From an uncultured Anaerolineae bacterium (GTDB taxonomy: Bacteria > Chloroflexota > Anaerolineae > Promineifilales > Promineifilaceae): a stretch of DNA of 64,000 nt. The notes beneath the pieces are model-generated. The model made no database searches, had not been told where the DNA came from, and was given only the letters and a program-made list of their open reading frames with translations. This document shows, one piece after another, positions 8,487 to 16,613 of the stretch (positions within the stretch are counted from its first letter, which is position 1; the number at the start of each line of letters is the position of its first letter). The translations under genes and the position numbers were made by a program. The stretch is from NCBI GenBank assembly GCA_937943625.1, contig CALEAD010000007.1, forward strand, positions 186,001 through 250,000, written 5' to 3'.

Positions 8487-10619
8487 ATGGAATCTTACCA
8501 CACCCCCCCTCGCAACAGCGCCAACCGCAACGTCTGGCTGGCCTGTGGCGGCTGTCTGCTAACGCTGACGCTGCTCTTTTTCTGCGGCGCACTGGGCGCA
8601 GGCATTGTCGTCTACAGTTATTGGCAAGAAAATGGCACCGGTCTGGCCACGCAAATTGCCACCATACTGGAAACCAGCACACCCACGCGCCGGCCAACGG
8701 CCGTTTCCGCCACGCCAGAGAGCAGCCGGCCCACGCGCCCACCAACGGCCGTTCCCCCCGTCACACCTCCCCCCGCCAAACCCACCCTTCCCCCTGCGCC
8801 CGACAATACGCCCACCGTGCCAGCCCTGGCGCTACCCGTGCCCGCGCACATCGTTCAGTCTCCTATTCCCACACGCGCCTACCGCGACCTGGAAAAACTA
8901 TTTAGCGCCAATTACCCACCCCACGATTACTTTGACGCCGCCAATCGCCTGGGGCAAAAAGGGCTGACCCAGCGCACCATCAGCGCCCCCGCCTACGCTA
9001 TTGGCGACGTGCGCACCTTCCGTGCCAACGAACGCGACATCAAGGCCACGCTAACGGCCATGACCACACACGCCTACTTTTGGGTGGAAAATGGCCTCTA
9101 TCTGCGCGAAGAGGACGTCATTGCTGCCGCCAACCGCCTGGAAGAGTTGTACTACCCACGCCTGACCAATCTCTTTGGCCCGATCTGGCAGCCCGGCATA
9201 GACAACGACCCACGCTTCTCTGTGCTGCATCTGCGCCTGCCCGTAGACGCTTCTGAATTGGGCTACTTTGACAGCCAGGATGAATACCCACGCACCCTCT
9301 TCCACGACTCGAACGAGCAAGAAATCATCTACCTGAATATGTCCGCCATGGAGATTGGCGAGGCGCTTTACTATGGCACGCTGGTGCACGAACTCCAGCA
9401 CCTCATTCAGTGGCACGTAGACCCAAACGAGGAGACCTGGCTGAATGAAGGGCTATCCCAGTTGGCGGAAATTTACCTGGGGTATGAAACGGCCAGCACC
9501 TACTACTACGAGCGCCGTCCCGACGTGCGTCTGAATAGCTGGAATTATGACGAGGATGTGGTAGACGCACATTACAGTGCTGCCTTTTTGTTTGTCACCT
9601 ATCTGTGGGAGCAGCTTGGGGAAATGGCCGTGCAAGAGCTTTCGCGTCACCCGGCCAACGGCATGAGCGCTGTGCGCTCGGTGCTGGCTGGCTACGACAC
9701 GCGCACGCTAGAGGCGTTTGTGGCTGATTGGGCCGTCGCCAATTACCTGGATGACCCTGCCGCCGGCGACGCTTACTATTACCGCAACCTGGACCCCGGC
9801 ACGCCAGATGTGCAGATGCGCATTCGCCAGTTCCCATATGCGCGCAGCGATGCGCTGCCGCAATATAGCGTGCATTACTATGTGCTGAACAAAACGGGCA
9901 AAACCACCATCAGCTTTGCCGGTGACACGCTGGCAACCCTGATGAGCGCCCCACCCCCCAGCGGGCAACCAGTCTGGTTTGCCCCCGGCATGGATGACAC
10001 CAGCGCCACACTGACACTGCGCCTGAATTTGCGCGACCTGACAGACGCGACGCTGCGCTTCCGTGCCTGGTACGATCTGGAAGAAGAGTGGGATTTTGCT
10101 TATGTGGCAGTCTCAATGGATAACGGCCGTACCTGGGAACTGCTCTCTCCAGACAACATGGTGGCGGGGGAATACGGGCCGGCGTTTGGCGGCCGTTCCG
10201 CCAATGCGCGCGGCGCCACCAACAACTGGGTACAAGAAGCAATCTCGCTGCGCCGCTATGCCGGGCAAGAGATTTTGGTGCGCTTTGAGGTGCTGACAGA
10301 TTCTTCAATTGTGGGGCAGGGCTTTGCCCTAGATGACGTGCACGTACCGGAAATGAGTGCAGCACGGGCATTGGAAACGACCGTTTCCGGCTGGCAGGCA
10401 GAAGGATTTGTCAACGTCGCGTGGCAGCTTCCGCAACAGTGGCAGCTACTTTTTATCCAAAACGCCCCTACCCCCCAGGTCATTCCTCTGCCCCTCAATT
10501 CCCTTAACCAGGGGCAATGGACAGTAGATGCCGGCCAGGAAGGGGGCGTCCTAGTCGTCATTCCCCTCACTCCCTTCACCGACTACATAGCCAACTACTG
10601 GCTGGCTATTGAAAAATGA
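8487..10619 (+). CDS. Membrane-anchored metallopeptidase, paralog of the upstream lipoprotein
   Basis: A 710-residue protein with an uncleaved-looking N-terminal helix (about 17-45) and a Thr/Pro-rich linker (about 60-125) before the catalytic part. HELQH starts at residue 301, followed by NEETWLNEGLSQ, so both the zinc histidines and the distal Glu region are kept. The C-terminus has LRFRAWYDLEEEWDFAYVAV and FALDDVHVPE, the same immune-inhibitor-A-like module as its neighbour. It lies 23 bases after the first peptidase, so the pair probably arose by tandem duplication and is co-transcribed. The two differ in anchoring: a lipid on the first, a helix plus linker on this one. Confidence 0.82.
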   Translation: MESYHTPPRNSANRNVWLACGGCLLTLTLLFFCGALGAGIVVYSYWQENGTGLATQIATILETSTPTRRPTAVSATPESSRPTRPPTAVPPVTPPPAKPTLPPAPDNTPTVPALALPVPAHIVQSPIPTRAYRDLEKLFSANYPPHDYFDAANRLGQKGLTQRTISAPAYAIGDVRTFRANERDIKATLTAMTTHAYFWVENGLYLREEDVIAAANRLEELYYPRLTNLFGPIWQPGIDNDPRFSVLHLRLPVDASELGYFDSQDEYPRTLFHDSNEQEIIYLNMSAMEIGEALYYGTLVHELQHLIQWHVDPNEETWLNEGLSQLAEIYLGYETASTYYYERRPDVRLNSWNYDEDVVDAHYSAAFLFVTYLWEQLGEMAVQELSRHPANGMSAVRSVLAGYDTRTLEAFVADWAVANYLDDPAAGDAYYYRNLDPGTPDVQMRIRQFPYARSDALPQYSVHYYVLNKTGKTTISFAGDTLATLMSAPPPSGQPVWFAPGMDDTSATLTLRLNLRDLTDATLRFRAWYDLEEEWDFAYVAVSMDNGRTWELLSPDNMVAGEYGPAFGGRSANARGATNNWVQEAISLRRYAGQEILVRFEVLTDSSIVGQGFALDDVHVPEMSAARALETTVSGWQAEGFVNVAWQLPQQWQLLFIQNAPTPQVIPLPLNSLNQGQWTVDAGQEGGVLVVIPLTPFTDYIANYWLAIEK

Positions 10620-10704
10620 GGCAATAACCAACCCCATCGCTTACAAGTTACAGATGTCTGCCTTTCGTCAAGTGCCAAATCAACTTGACTCGTAACCAAT
10701 GGCC

Positions 10705-10914
10705 TTACGCCCCTTTCATTTTCTCATACTCCGCCTGTTTGGCCTGGTACGTCTCCTCATACGCCTTTTGGAACTCCGCTTTTGCCGCGGCAATACGCGC
10801 TTTCACCTCTGCCTGCAATTCCTCGCCAGAAGCCGGCGTAAGCAGCAACGCCGTCACCGCGCCTACCAATGCCCCGCTCATTGCTCCTGCCAAAAAGCTG
10901 AAAATTTTGTTCAT
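10705..10914 (-). CDS. Small YtxH-family protein
   Basis: A 69-residue protein with a glycine-rich N-terminal hydrophobic segment (FLAGAMSGALVGAVTALLL) followed by TPASGEELQ and a charged helix. This is the YtxH layout, otherwise seen in stress-induced envelope-associated proteins of unknown mechanism. GGAGG lies seven bases before the ATG. A second, longer YtxH-type gene is at 18944-19318. Confidence 0.85.
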   Translation of the reverse strand: MNKIFSFLAGAMSGALVGAVTALLLTPASGEELQAEVKARIAAAKAEFQKAYEETYQAKQAEYEKMKGA

Positions 10915-11046
10915 AGAACTGCCTCCGTTTGACCATTGGAATTACAATGTCTTCCTGATTATACTCCAAGGCACAAATGAAGCGATGGAAGACGCGGGAT
11001 TAGAAAATTAGCGACGGTCAATCACCACTTCTCACTAACCAGTACC

Positions 11047-11325
11047 ATGTCTGAATACATTGAACTTGAAAGCGAATTGAGCGACGACGAAGCGCTCATG
11101 ACCATCCTGACCAACCTTACTCTGACACACCAGGCAGAAGAAGTGTACGCGAGCCAGGAAGAAATGGAAGAGGGGTCGCCGCTGGCACATGCCCTGGCGA
11201 TCATCCCAGGCATTGCCCAACTGGTCATTACGCCAAATGCCCTGCACCTGCGCAAGGAGCCAGACGCCGACTGGCACGCCATTTTTGCCGATGTTTCCGC
11301 CGCCATTAAAGATTTCTTCTTATGA
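11047..11325 (+). CDS. Protein with Nfu N-terminal-like domain
   Basis: A 92-residue protein. The second half (SPLAHALAIIPGIAQLVITP, then a DADWHAIFADVSAAIKDFF stretch) follows the pattern of the Nfu/NifU-type scaffold N-terminal domain (Nfu_N). There is no NifU-like CxxC domain, so it cannot bind a cluster by the usual site. The first half is acidic. The stop overlaps the MFS transporter start by four bases (ATGA at 11322-11325), implying coupled translation. Role unknown. Confidence 0.6.
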   Translation: MSEYIELESELSDDEALMTILTNLTLTHQAEEVYASQEEMEEGSPLAHALAIIPGIAQLVITPNALHLRKEPDADWHAIFADVSAAIKDFFL

Positions 11326-12860
11326 CTATTAAACCCGCTTCCCCTCGTCTCATTCTCTTCGTGGTTGCGTTTGGCGTGTTTGTGGCCGCCGATGACCTGA
11401 CTGTTGTTTCTACCATGTTGCGACAGATCATCTTTGATCTGGAGATTCCTCTGCCGGAAGGGCTGGATCGCGCCGCCTGGATTGTGAATGCGTACCTGAT
11501 TGCCTATGTGGGGGTGATGCCGTTTATCGGTCGTTTGAGCGACATTTGGGGGCGGCGCACCGTGTACATGGGGGCGCTGCTGCTCTTTCTGATTGGCTCG
11601 GTGTGGGTTCCCTTTGCCGATAGCCTGCCCAGTTTTCTCGTAGGGCGCGTGCTGACGGCGCTGGGGGGCGGCGCGATGGTTCCGGTGGCCATGGCGGTGA
11701 TTGGCGATGTGTATCCGCGCCAGAAGCGTGCCGGCGCCATGGGGCTGTTAGGGGCGATTGATACGGCGGGATGGGTGTGGGGACCGCTGTATGGAGCGCT
11801 GTTGATTCGCTTTCTTAGCTGGCATTGGCAGTTTTATCTGAACATTCCGCTGAGCCTGTTTGGTCTGGCAGCAGCATGGTGGGCGCTGCGTGACTTGCCC
11901 CAGCCTGTTGTGCGCGAACGGATTGATTGGCCGGGCACGGCCGTGCTCACGCTCGCTCTTCTCTCGCTGAACATTGCCCTGCTGGGCAGCGGCGACGTGC
12001 AGGCGGCGGGCGGCTTTGCCAGCCTGGATAACAACGCCAACACCAATACTGCTTGGCTCTATGGAGTGGCGGCGGTGGCTTTTGGCCTCTTTGTGCTGCT
12101 ACAGCGCCGCTCGCCCCTGCCGTCGCTGCTAGGGCGACCCTTCTGGCAGGCGCCCCCCCTGATCGATCTGACCCTGTTCCGGCGGCGTAACTTTAGCCCG
12201 GCCGTTGCAGTGAATTTTTTGGTGGGCAGTGTGCTGATTATTGCCATGGTGAATGTGCCGCTGGTGATTAATGTGCTGGAGTTTGTGCCGGAAACGGCCG
12301 CTCTCTATAGTGGCTATCTGCTCAGCGGCATGACGGGGGCCATGGCCATCGCCGCCTACCTGGGCGGCAAGCTGACGGAGCGGCTGGGCTACCGCCCGGT
12401 GACGTTGCTGGGGTTGGCGCTGTGCGCACTGGGGTTTGGCCTGATGGGCGGCCGCTGGGTGGTGGGCACGCCCTACCTGGAAATGGGGTGGCAGTTGGCG
12501 CTGCTGGGCAGCGGCTTTGGTCTGGTGATTGCGCCGGTGGGAACGGCCGTGATCAATGCCGCACCTGACCAACAGCGAGGGGTGGCTTCCAGCCTGGTGA
12601 TTGTGCTGCGCTTAATCGGCATGAGCGTAGGGCTTTCGGCGCTGACTGCCTGGGGGCTACACCGTTTTGGCATCTTGCGCACGCAGATCACGCTGCCCGA
12701 CCTGCCCTTTACTGACCCGGCCTACCAGCAAGCAATTATAGAGGGGCTGACGCAGGTGACGGTGCGCGTGCTGACAGAGACTTTTTGGGTTTCGGCCGTT
12801 GTTGCTGTCGTCGCCCTGGGCATCAGCGTGGCGCTGCAGCGAGATGAGGTGAGCGGTTAG
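11322..12860 (+). CDS. MFS transporter, DHA2-type (14 TM) drug exporter
   Basis: A 512-residue major facilitator with about 14 hydrophobic helices. Motif A between helices 2 and 3 reads GRLSDIWGRR, and motif C-like glycines follow in GAIDTAGWVWGP. Length and helix number fit the DHA2 family of proton-driven drug/compound exporters. The central loop (about 225-280) is variable. It is coupled to the small Nfu-N-like gene in front. Substrate cannot be predicted. Confidence 0.88.
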   Translation: MTIKPASPRLILFVVAFGVFVAADDLTVVSTMLRQIIFDLEIPLPEGLDRAAWIVNAYLIAYVGVMPFIGRLSDIWGRRTVYMGALLLFLIGSVWVPFADSLPSFLVGRVLTALGGGAMVPVAMAVIGDVYPRQKRAGAMGLLGAIDTAGWVWGPLYGALLIRFLSWHWQFYLNIPLSLFGLAAAWWALRDLPQPVVRERIDWPGTAVLTLALLSLNIALLGSGDVQAAGGFASLDNNANTNTAWLYGVAAVAFGLFVLLQRRSPLPSLLGRPFWQAPPLIDLTLFRRRNFSPAVAVNFLVGSVLIIAMVNVPLVINVLEFVPETAALYSGYLLSGMTGAMAIAAYLGGKLTERLGYRPVTLLGLALCALGFGLMGGRWVVGTPYLEMGWQLALLGSGFGLVIAPVGTAVINAAPDQQRGVASSLVIVLRLIGMSVGLSALTAWGLHRFGILRTQITLPDLPFTDPAYQQAIIEGLTQVTVRVLTETFWVSAVVAVVALGISVALQRDEVSG

Positions 12861-12884
12861 AACTTAGCGGCATTGGTCCAAAGC

Positions 12885-12970
12885 ATCCTGACACATTTGG
12901 CCGCCAAGCACCGCCGGCAGACCGCCATGCCCCCCGGTATCACAGTCGGCGGTCTGCTATCAGCGGTCGA
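12885..12970. repeat. Intergenic hairpin between convergent genes (GACCGC family)
   Basis: GCAGACCGCC at 12917-12926 pairs perfectly with GGCGGTCTGC at 12948-12957 around a 21-base loop. The sequence resembles the arms of the GACCGC-rich intergenic family. It separates the convergent MFS and L7/L12-like genes and could act as a transcription barrier, though there is no T-run. Confidence 0.5.
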
Positions 12971-13616
12971 AAACCGGTTCCTGAAGCTGGTCTATGTCCA
13001 CCACGGCGCCCACCATTTGCAGCAGCATTTGCGCGCGTACGGCTGTTTCCTCATCCACCTGACGCAGCAGCAGCAGCGGCAGCGCCGCCTCCAGCGCCGC
13101 CACGTTGGCAAAGCGCTTGCCCGTCACCTGTTGCACAGCAGCCAAAACACGCTCACCCAACAGGCCAACGGCCGTTAGCGTGACCACATATGCCCCAGGG
13201 TGCGTGGTAAATTCTGCTTTCCGGCGCGGTTCAGGCTTACCTACGGACGGTGCAGATGACAATTTCGGCGGCAACGATGTTGGCTGGACAGCCTGGGCTG
13301 ACTCCACCAGCTCCACCTCTACCCCCAGTCGCTCCAGCTTATTTTTGGCGTCAACGGCCGTTTCCAGGCTCACATCCACCAGTAGGGGCATAGGCAAATG
13401 ATTCAGCAGCGCCACCGCCTCATCAAACTCCAGCCCTGTCAGATTGCGCACCAGACTGACTACACTGCTCTGCTTCGTACCCACACGGCGTAGCAGCAGG
13501 CTCACCGCGCCGCGCGGCCGGGCGCGGCTGGCTAAAACCAGCTTACGCCGCAGCACTTCCTGCTGCGACGGCAGCACCCCTACCAGTTCCAAAATACGCC
13601 GGATTTGCGGGTTCAT
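12960..13616 (-). CDS. Protein with two ribosomal L7/L12 C-terminal-like domains
   Basis: A 218-residue protein. Residues about 45-105 (SSVVSLVRNLTGLEFDEAVA ... LERLGVEVEL) and about 150-210 (VLAAVQQVTGKRFANVAALE ... LQMVGAVVDI) each follow the alpha/beta pattern of the L7/L12 C-terminal domain, the part of the ribosomal stalk that contacts translation GTPases. A low-complexity linker joins them, and no L7/L12 dimerisation domain is present. The start at ATG 13616 (or GTG 13623-13625) lies just after the aspS stop, so it is probably co-transcribed with aspS. Function unknown; a link to translation is an inference from fold and neighbour. Confidence 0.7.
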   Translation of the reverse strand: MNPQIRRILELVGVLPSQQEVLRRKLVLASRARPRGAVSLLLRRVGTKQSSVVSLVRNLTGLEFDEAVALLNHLPMPLLVDVSLETAVDAKNKLERLGVEVELVESAQAVQPTSLPPKLSSAPSVGKPEPRRKAEFTTHPGAYVVTLTAVGLLGERVLAAVQQVTGKRFANVAALEAALPLLLLRQVDEETAVRAQMLLQMVGAVVDIDQLQEPVFDR

Positions 13617-13628
13617 AGGAGACACCGG

Positions 13629-15413
13629 TTACATCTTTTCTGCCTGCGGCAACCGCACCGTCAGGTGCAGCTCATCGAGCTGCTTTTGCATCACGTAAGA
13701 GGGCGTGTCAGACATCAGGTCTGTAGCCTGCGCCGTTTTGGGGAAGGCCATTACCTCACGAATGTTTGGTTCGCCTGCCATCAGCGCCACCAGACGGTCA
13801 ATGCCGGGGGCAATGCCGCCATGGGGGGGCGCGCCATACTCAAACGCCTCCAGCATGTGGCCAAACTGCTCCTCCGCCTGCTGCCAGGAGAAACCGATCA
13901 GTTCCATGATTTTGCGCTGCAACGGCCGTTCGTGGATACGAATACTCCCTCCGGCCACCTCAAAGCCATTGCACACCAGGTCATACTGCTCACTCAGCAC
14001 TGCGGCCGGGTCTGTATCCAGCAATGGAATATGCTCTCTTTTCGGCGCCGTAAACATGTGGTGGCTGGGCGCGTAATGCCCGTCCTCCAGCTTTTCCTCA
14101 AACAGGGGAAAATCAATCACCCAACAAAACGACAGCGCTTTTGTCTCCTTTAACCCCAGGCGGCGTCCCATCTCCTCACGCAGCGCCCCCAACACGGCAT
14201 TCACCACCGACCTGCTATCACTGGCAAACAGCAACAAATCCCCCGGCTGCGCCTGCAACCGCTCCGTCAGTGCCACGAGCTGCTCTACGGTAAAGAACTT
14301 GGTAATGAACCCCTTCATTTCCCCCGTGTCTGGGTCCAGCGCCATCGTTGCCAGCCCTTTCGCACCATTGGCTTTAGCAATCTCTTCCAGTTCGGCAATC
14401 TCGCGCCGCGCATAGTTGCCGCAACCCGGCACACAAATTGCCTTCACCGGATTACCGGCTGCCGCATTCTCGGCAAACACGCGGAAGGCGCTGTGTGCGG
14501 CAATATCCGTAATGTCTACCAGCTCCAGCCCATAGCGCAGGTCGGGCCGGTCTGTGCCAAATCGCTCCATCGCCTCGCGGTAGCTCAGGCGCGGGAAAGG
14601 CTCTGTCGCCAGGGGAACCAGGCTGGCATGTTTCACCATGCCAATGATCATCTCTTCCACCAGGTCGAGGATATCGTCGCGTGTGACAAAGCTCATTTCC
14701 ATGTCTAGCTGCGTGAATTCCGGCTGACGGTCGGCACGCAAATCCTCATCACGGAAGCAGCGCGCAATCTGAAAATAGCGTTCGTAACCGGCTACCATGA
14801 GCAATTGTTTGAGCTGCTGTGGGCTTTGCGGCAGGGCATAAAATTTACCCGGATGCACGCGGCTGGGAACCAGGTAGTCACGTGCGCCTTCTGGGGTACT
14901 CTTGAAAAGGATGGGAGTCTCGATTTCTAAAAAGCCACGCGCGTCTAGAAAGTCGCGCACAAATTTTACGGCGCGGTGGCGCAACGTCAGGTTACGCTGC
15001 AAGCGCTCGCGGCGCAGGTCCAGATAGCGGAATTTCAGGCGCAACGATTCGTCAACGGCCGTTTCCCGGTCAATCTGAAACGGCGGCGTCTTCGCCGGAT
15101 TCAGCACCACCTGTTCCTTCACCTTCACTTCAATCTCGCCTGTTGCCATTTGCCGGTTTTCCTGTCCTGGCAGGCGGCGCACCACCTCACCGCGCACCTG
15201 CAGCACATATTCAGCGCGGATTTGCTGCGCCAGGTCAAAATGCTGCTGCAAATAGCCCGCATCAATTACCACCTGCACTTTGCCGCTGCGGTCGCGCAAA
15301 TCTACAAAAACCACACCCCCCATGTCGCGGCGGCGGCTCACCCAGCCCGCCAACGTCACCTCTTGCCCCACATGTTCTACACGTAGTTCACCACAACCAT
15401 GTGTTTTTAACAT
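13629..15413 (-). CDS. aspS: Aspartate-tRNA ligase
   Basis: A 594-residue bacterial-type class II synthetase that charges tRNA-Asp. The N-terminal OB-fold (about 1-105: VTLAGWVSRRRDMGGVVFVD) binds the anticodon. Motif 2 is FRDEDLRADRQPEFTQLDME, motif 3 ends in GIAPGIDRLVALMAG, and the bacterial insertion (GAD domain) lies between. The ATG at 15413 is preferred over the GTG at 15416. No gatCAB genes are visible, so I cannot say whether it is discriminating. A hairpin sits about 30 bases upstream in the leader. Confidence 0.95.
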   Translation of the reverse strand: MLKTHGCGELRVEHVGQEVTLAGWVSRRRDMGGVVFVDLRDRSGKVQVVIDAGYLQQHFDLAQQIRAEYVLQVRGEVVRRLPGQENRQMATGEIEVKVKEQVVLNPAKTPPFQIDRETAVDESLRLKFRYLDLRRERLQRNLTLRHRAVKFVRDFLDARGFLEIETPILFKSTPEGARDYLVPSRVHPGKFYALPQSPQQLKQLLMVAGYERYFQIARCFRDEDLRADRQPEFTQLDMEMSFVTRDDILDLVEEMIIGMVKHASLVPLATEPFPRLSYREAMERFGTDRPDLRYGLELVDITDIAAHSAFRVFAENAAAGNPVKAICVPGCGNYARREIAELEEIAKANGAKGLATMALDPDTGEMKGFITKFFTVEQLVALTERLQAQPGDLLLFASDSRSVVNAVLGALREEMGRRLGLKETKALSFCWVIDFPLFEEKLEDGHYAPSHHMFTAPKREHIPLLDTDPAAVLSEQYDLVCNGFEVAGGSIRIHERPLQRKIMELIGFSWQQAEEQFGHMLEAFEYGAPPHGGIAPGIDRLVALMAGEPNIREVMAFPKTAQATDLMSDTPSYVMQKQLDELHLTVRLPQAEKM

Positions 15414-15453
15414 CACGACGCTTCCTTAACCATAAACAAATGTTGCCAAACAA

Positions 15454-15482
15454 CAAAGGCGCATCTCCTGCCTGCGCCTTTG
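15454..15482 (-). promoter_or_regulatory. Hairpin in aspS leader
   Basis: CAAAGGCGCA (15454-15463) and TGCGCCTTTG (15473-15482) form a perfect 10-bp stem with a 9-base loop, about 40 bases upstream of aspS. No run of T follows, and no T-box bulge sequence is seen, so I call it only a leader hairpin. Confidence 0.45.
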
Positions 15483-15560
15483 TCAAAGAATTCTCAAATC
15501 AATTCTATCATGCTGCCCAGGTCATGCCAAAAACGGTTTTTAAGAAAGAATTGATAAAAA

Positions 15561-15589
15561 TTGACATCAGTCCACATCACTGCTACAAT
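15561..15589 (+). promoter_or_regulatory. Sigma-70-type promoter for IscA-type gene
   Basis: TTGACA at 15561-15566, a 17-base spacer, and TACAAT at 15584-15589, about 60 bases before the start codon. Confidence 0.75.
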
Positions 15590-15649
15590 GTTGCATAAAT
15601 TAGTCAACAATATGTGACTTGTTCACTAAGTACCTGGAGATAACAAACC

Positions 15650-16051
15650 ATGTTAAAAGAGATCGAAACCGCGACCGAAAGCATTACCCTGACAGATGCA
15701 GCGATTGGCGTCATCAAAAATCTGCTTGTGCAGAAAAACGTGCCCAACTATGGTCTGCGTGTTTTTGTTTCTGGCGGCGGCTGCTCTGGCCTGCAATATG
15801 GCATGGCTTTGGAGCCAGAAGCGCGCCCATACGACAATGTTTTTGAACAAGGTGGCGTGAAACTATTTGTAGACCCCACCAGCATGATGTACCTGAACCA
15901 GGCTACCATTGATTATGAAGACAGCTTGATGGGTGGTGGGTTCAAAATTGACAACCCTAACGCAGTTTCTGCCTGTGGCTGCGGTCACTCCTTCAAGACC
16001 AAAGATCAGGGCTACGAGAACAGCAGCGGCGGTTGCAGTAGCTGCCACTAG
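15650..16051 (+). CDS. HesB/IscA-type iron-sulfur cluster carrier
   Basis: A 133-residue A-type carrier that receives or inserts Fe-S clusters. The three conserved cysteines are present: one in SGGGCSGLQYG (about residue 45) and the CGCG pair near residue 108. A short Cys/Ser-rich tail (SSGGCSSCH) adds two further cysteines, which is unusual. It is transcribed alone from a good promoter and closed by a terminator. A cysteine desulfurase lies 6 kb downstream. ErpA, IscA and SufA cannot be told apart from this. Confidence 0.9.
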   Translation: MLKEIETATESITLTDAAIGVIKNLLVQKNVPNYGLRVFVSGGGCSGLQYGMALEPEARPYDNVFEQGGVKLFVDPTSMMYLNQATIDYEDSLMGGGFKIDNPNAVSACGCGHSFKTKDQGYENSSGGCSSCH

Positions 16052-16078
16052 CTTTCCTAATTTTCCCAGAGAAGAAGA

Positions 16079-16116
16079 AGAAAAGCCAGGTTTTTGTAAA
16101 AAGTCTGGCTTTTTTG
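16079..16116 (+). terminator. Intrinsic terminator after IscA-type gene
   Basis: AAAGCCAG pairs with CTGGCTTT across a short A/T-rich loop, followed by a run of T. Confidence 0.8.
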
Positions 16117-16175
16117 ATCTCCTGCCCGGTTTCGCAAGGAGGGTTCATGCCTGAGGCGTACCTCCACAAATAAAA

Positions 16176-16290
16176 CTGTAGCCCAGGTTACCAAACCTGC
16201 ACACCAACCAGGTTAAGTTTGTAGTAAACGCTTTAGCGGGTAACCGGCCAAAGCGGCTACTACGAACCCCAAAAAGTTAGTACACCGTTA
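16176..16290. repeat. Partial intergenic repeats
   Basis: GTAGCCCAGGTTACCAAACC (same family as the leader repeats at 19.4, 50.6, 59.2 and 61.5 kb) followed by a segment with TAAACGCTTTAGCGGGTAAC and AAAGCGGCTACTACGAA, which looks like another dispersed hairpin unit. A related unit lies at 16548-16606. No gene is apparent between 16052 and 16613. Confidence 0.5.
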
Positions 16291-16320
16291 AATAACTCTT
16301 CTTAAACTTAACGCTTCACC

Positions 16321-16426
16321 TGTCATTCCGAGCGGAGCCTACGGCCCTGAGCGAAGTCGAATGGGGATGAGTCCTTCTCCTTTACAAGTGGCAGGGATTC
16401 CTCGTCGAAGACTCCTGGGAATGACA
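16321..16426. mobile_element. MITE-like element with TGTCATTCC inverted ends
   Basis: A 106-base unit begins TGTCATTCCGAGCGGAGCC and ends GGAATGACA, giving 9-base terminal inverted repeats. The inside contains GAGCGAAGTCGAA and GATTCCTCGTCGAAGACTC. It has no coding capacity. Sequences of this style are known as dispersed intergenic repeats in several phyla; only one copy is seen in this window. Confidence 0.6.
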
Positions 16427-16613
16427 TGGAAAAGTTTTGGTTATTTTGTTAACAGTGCAGTTAGTTTGTCGAAGTGCTGGGCTACATTTTTGAAGGAGCA
16501 TGGTCTGCCGTCGGCGGTCGGCGGTCATTTTCAAGGGAGCTGCATAGGTTTGTTGTAACTGCTCTAGCACTGAGTAACGGCTAAAGTCGTCATTACAAAC
16601 TAGGAACCGTGCG

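Noticed and set aside
15417-15490. T-box riboswitch before aspS
   Set aside because: There is a good hairpin but no AGGGTGG-type T-box sequence and no terminator run.
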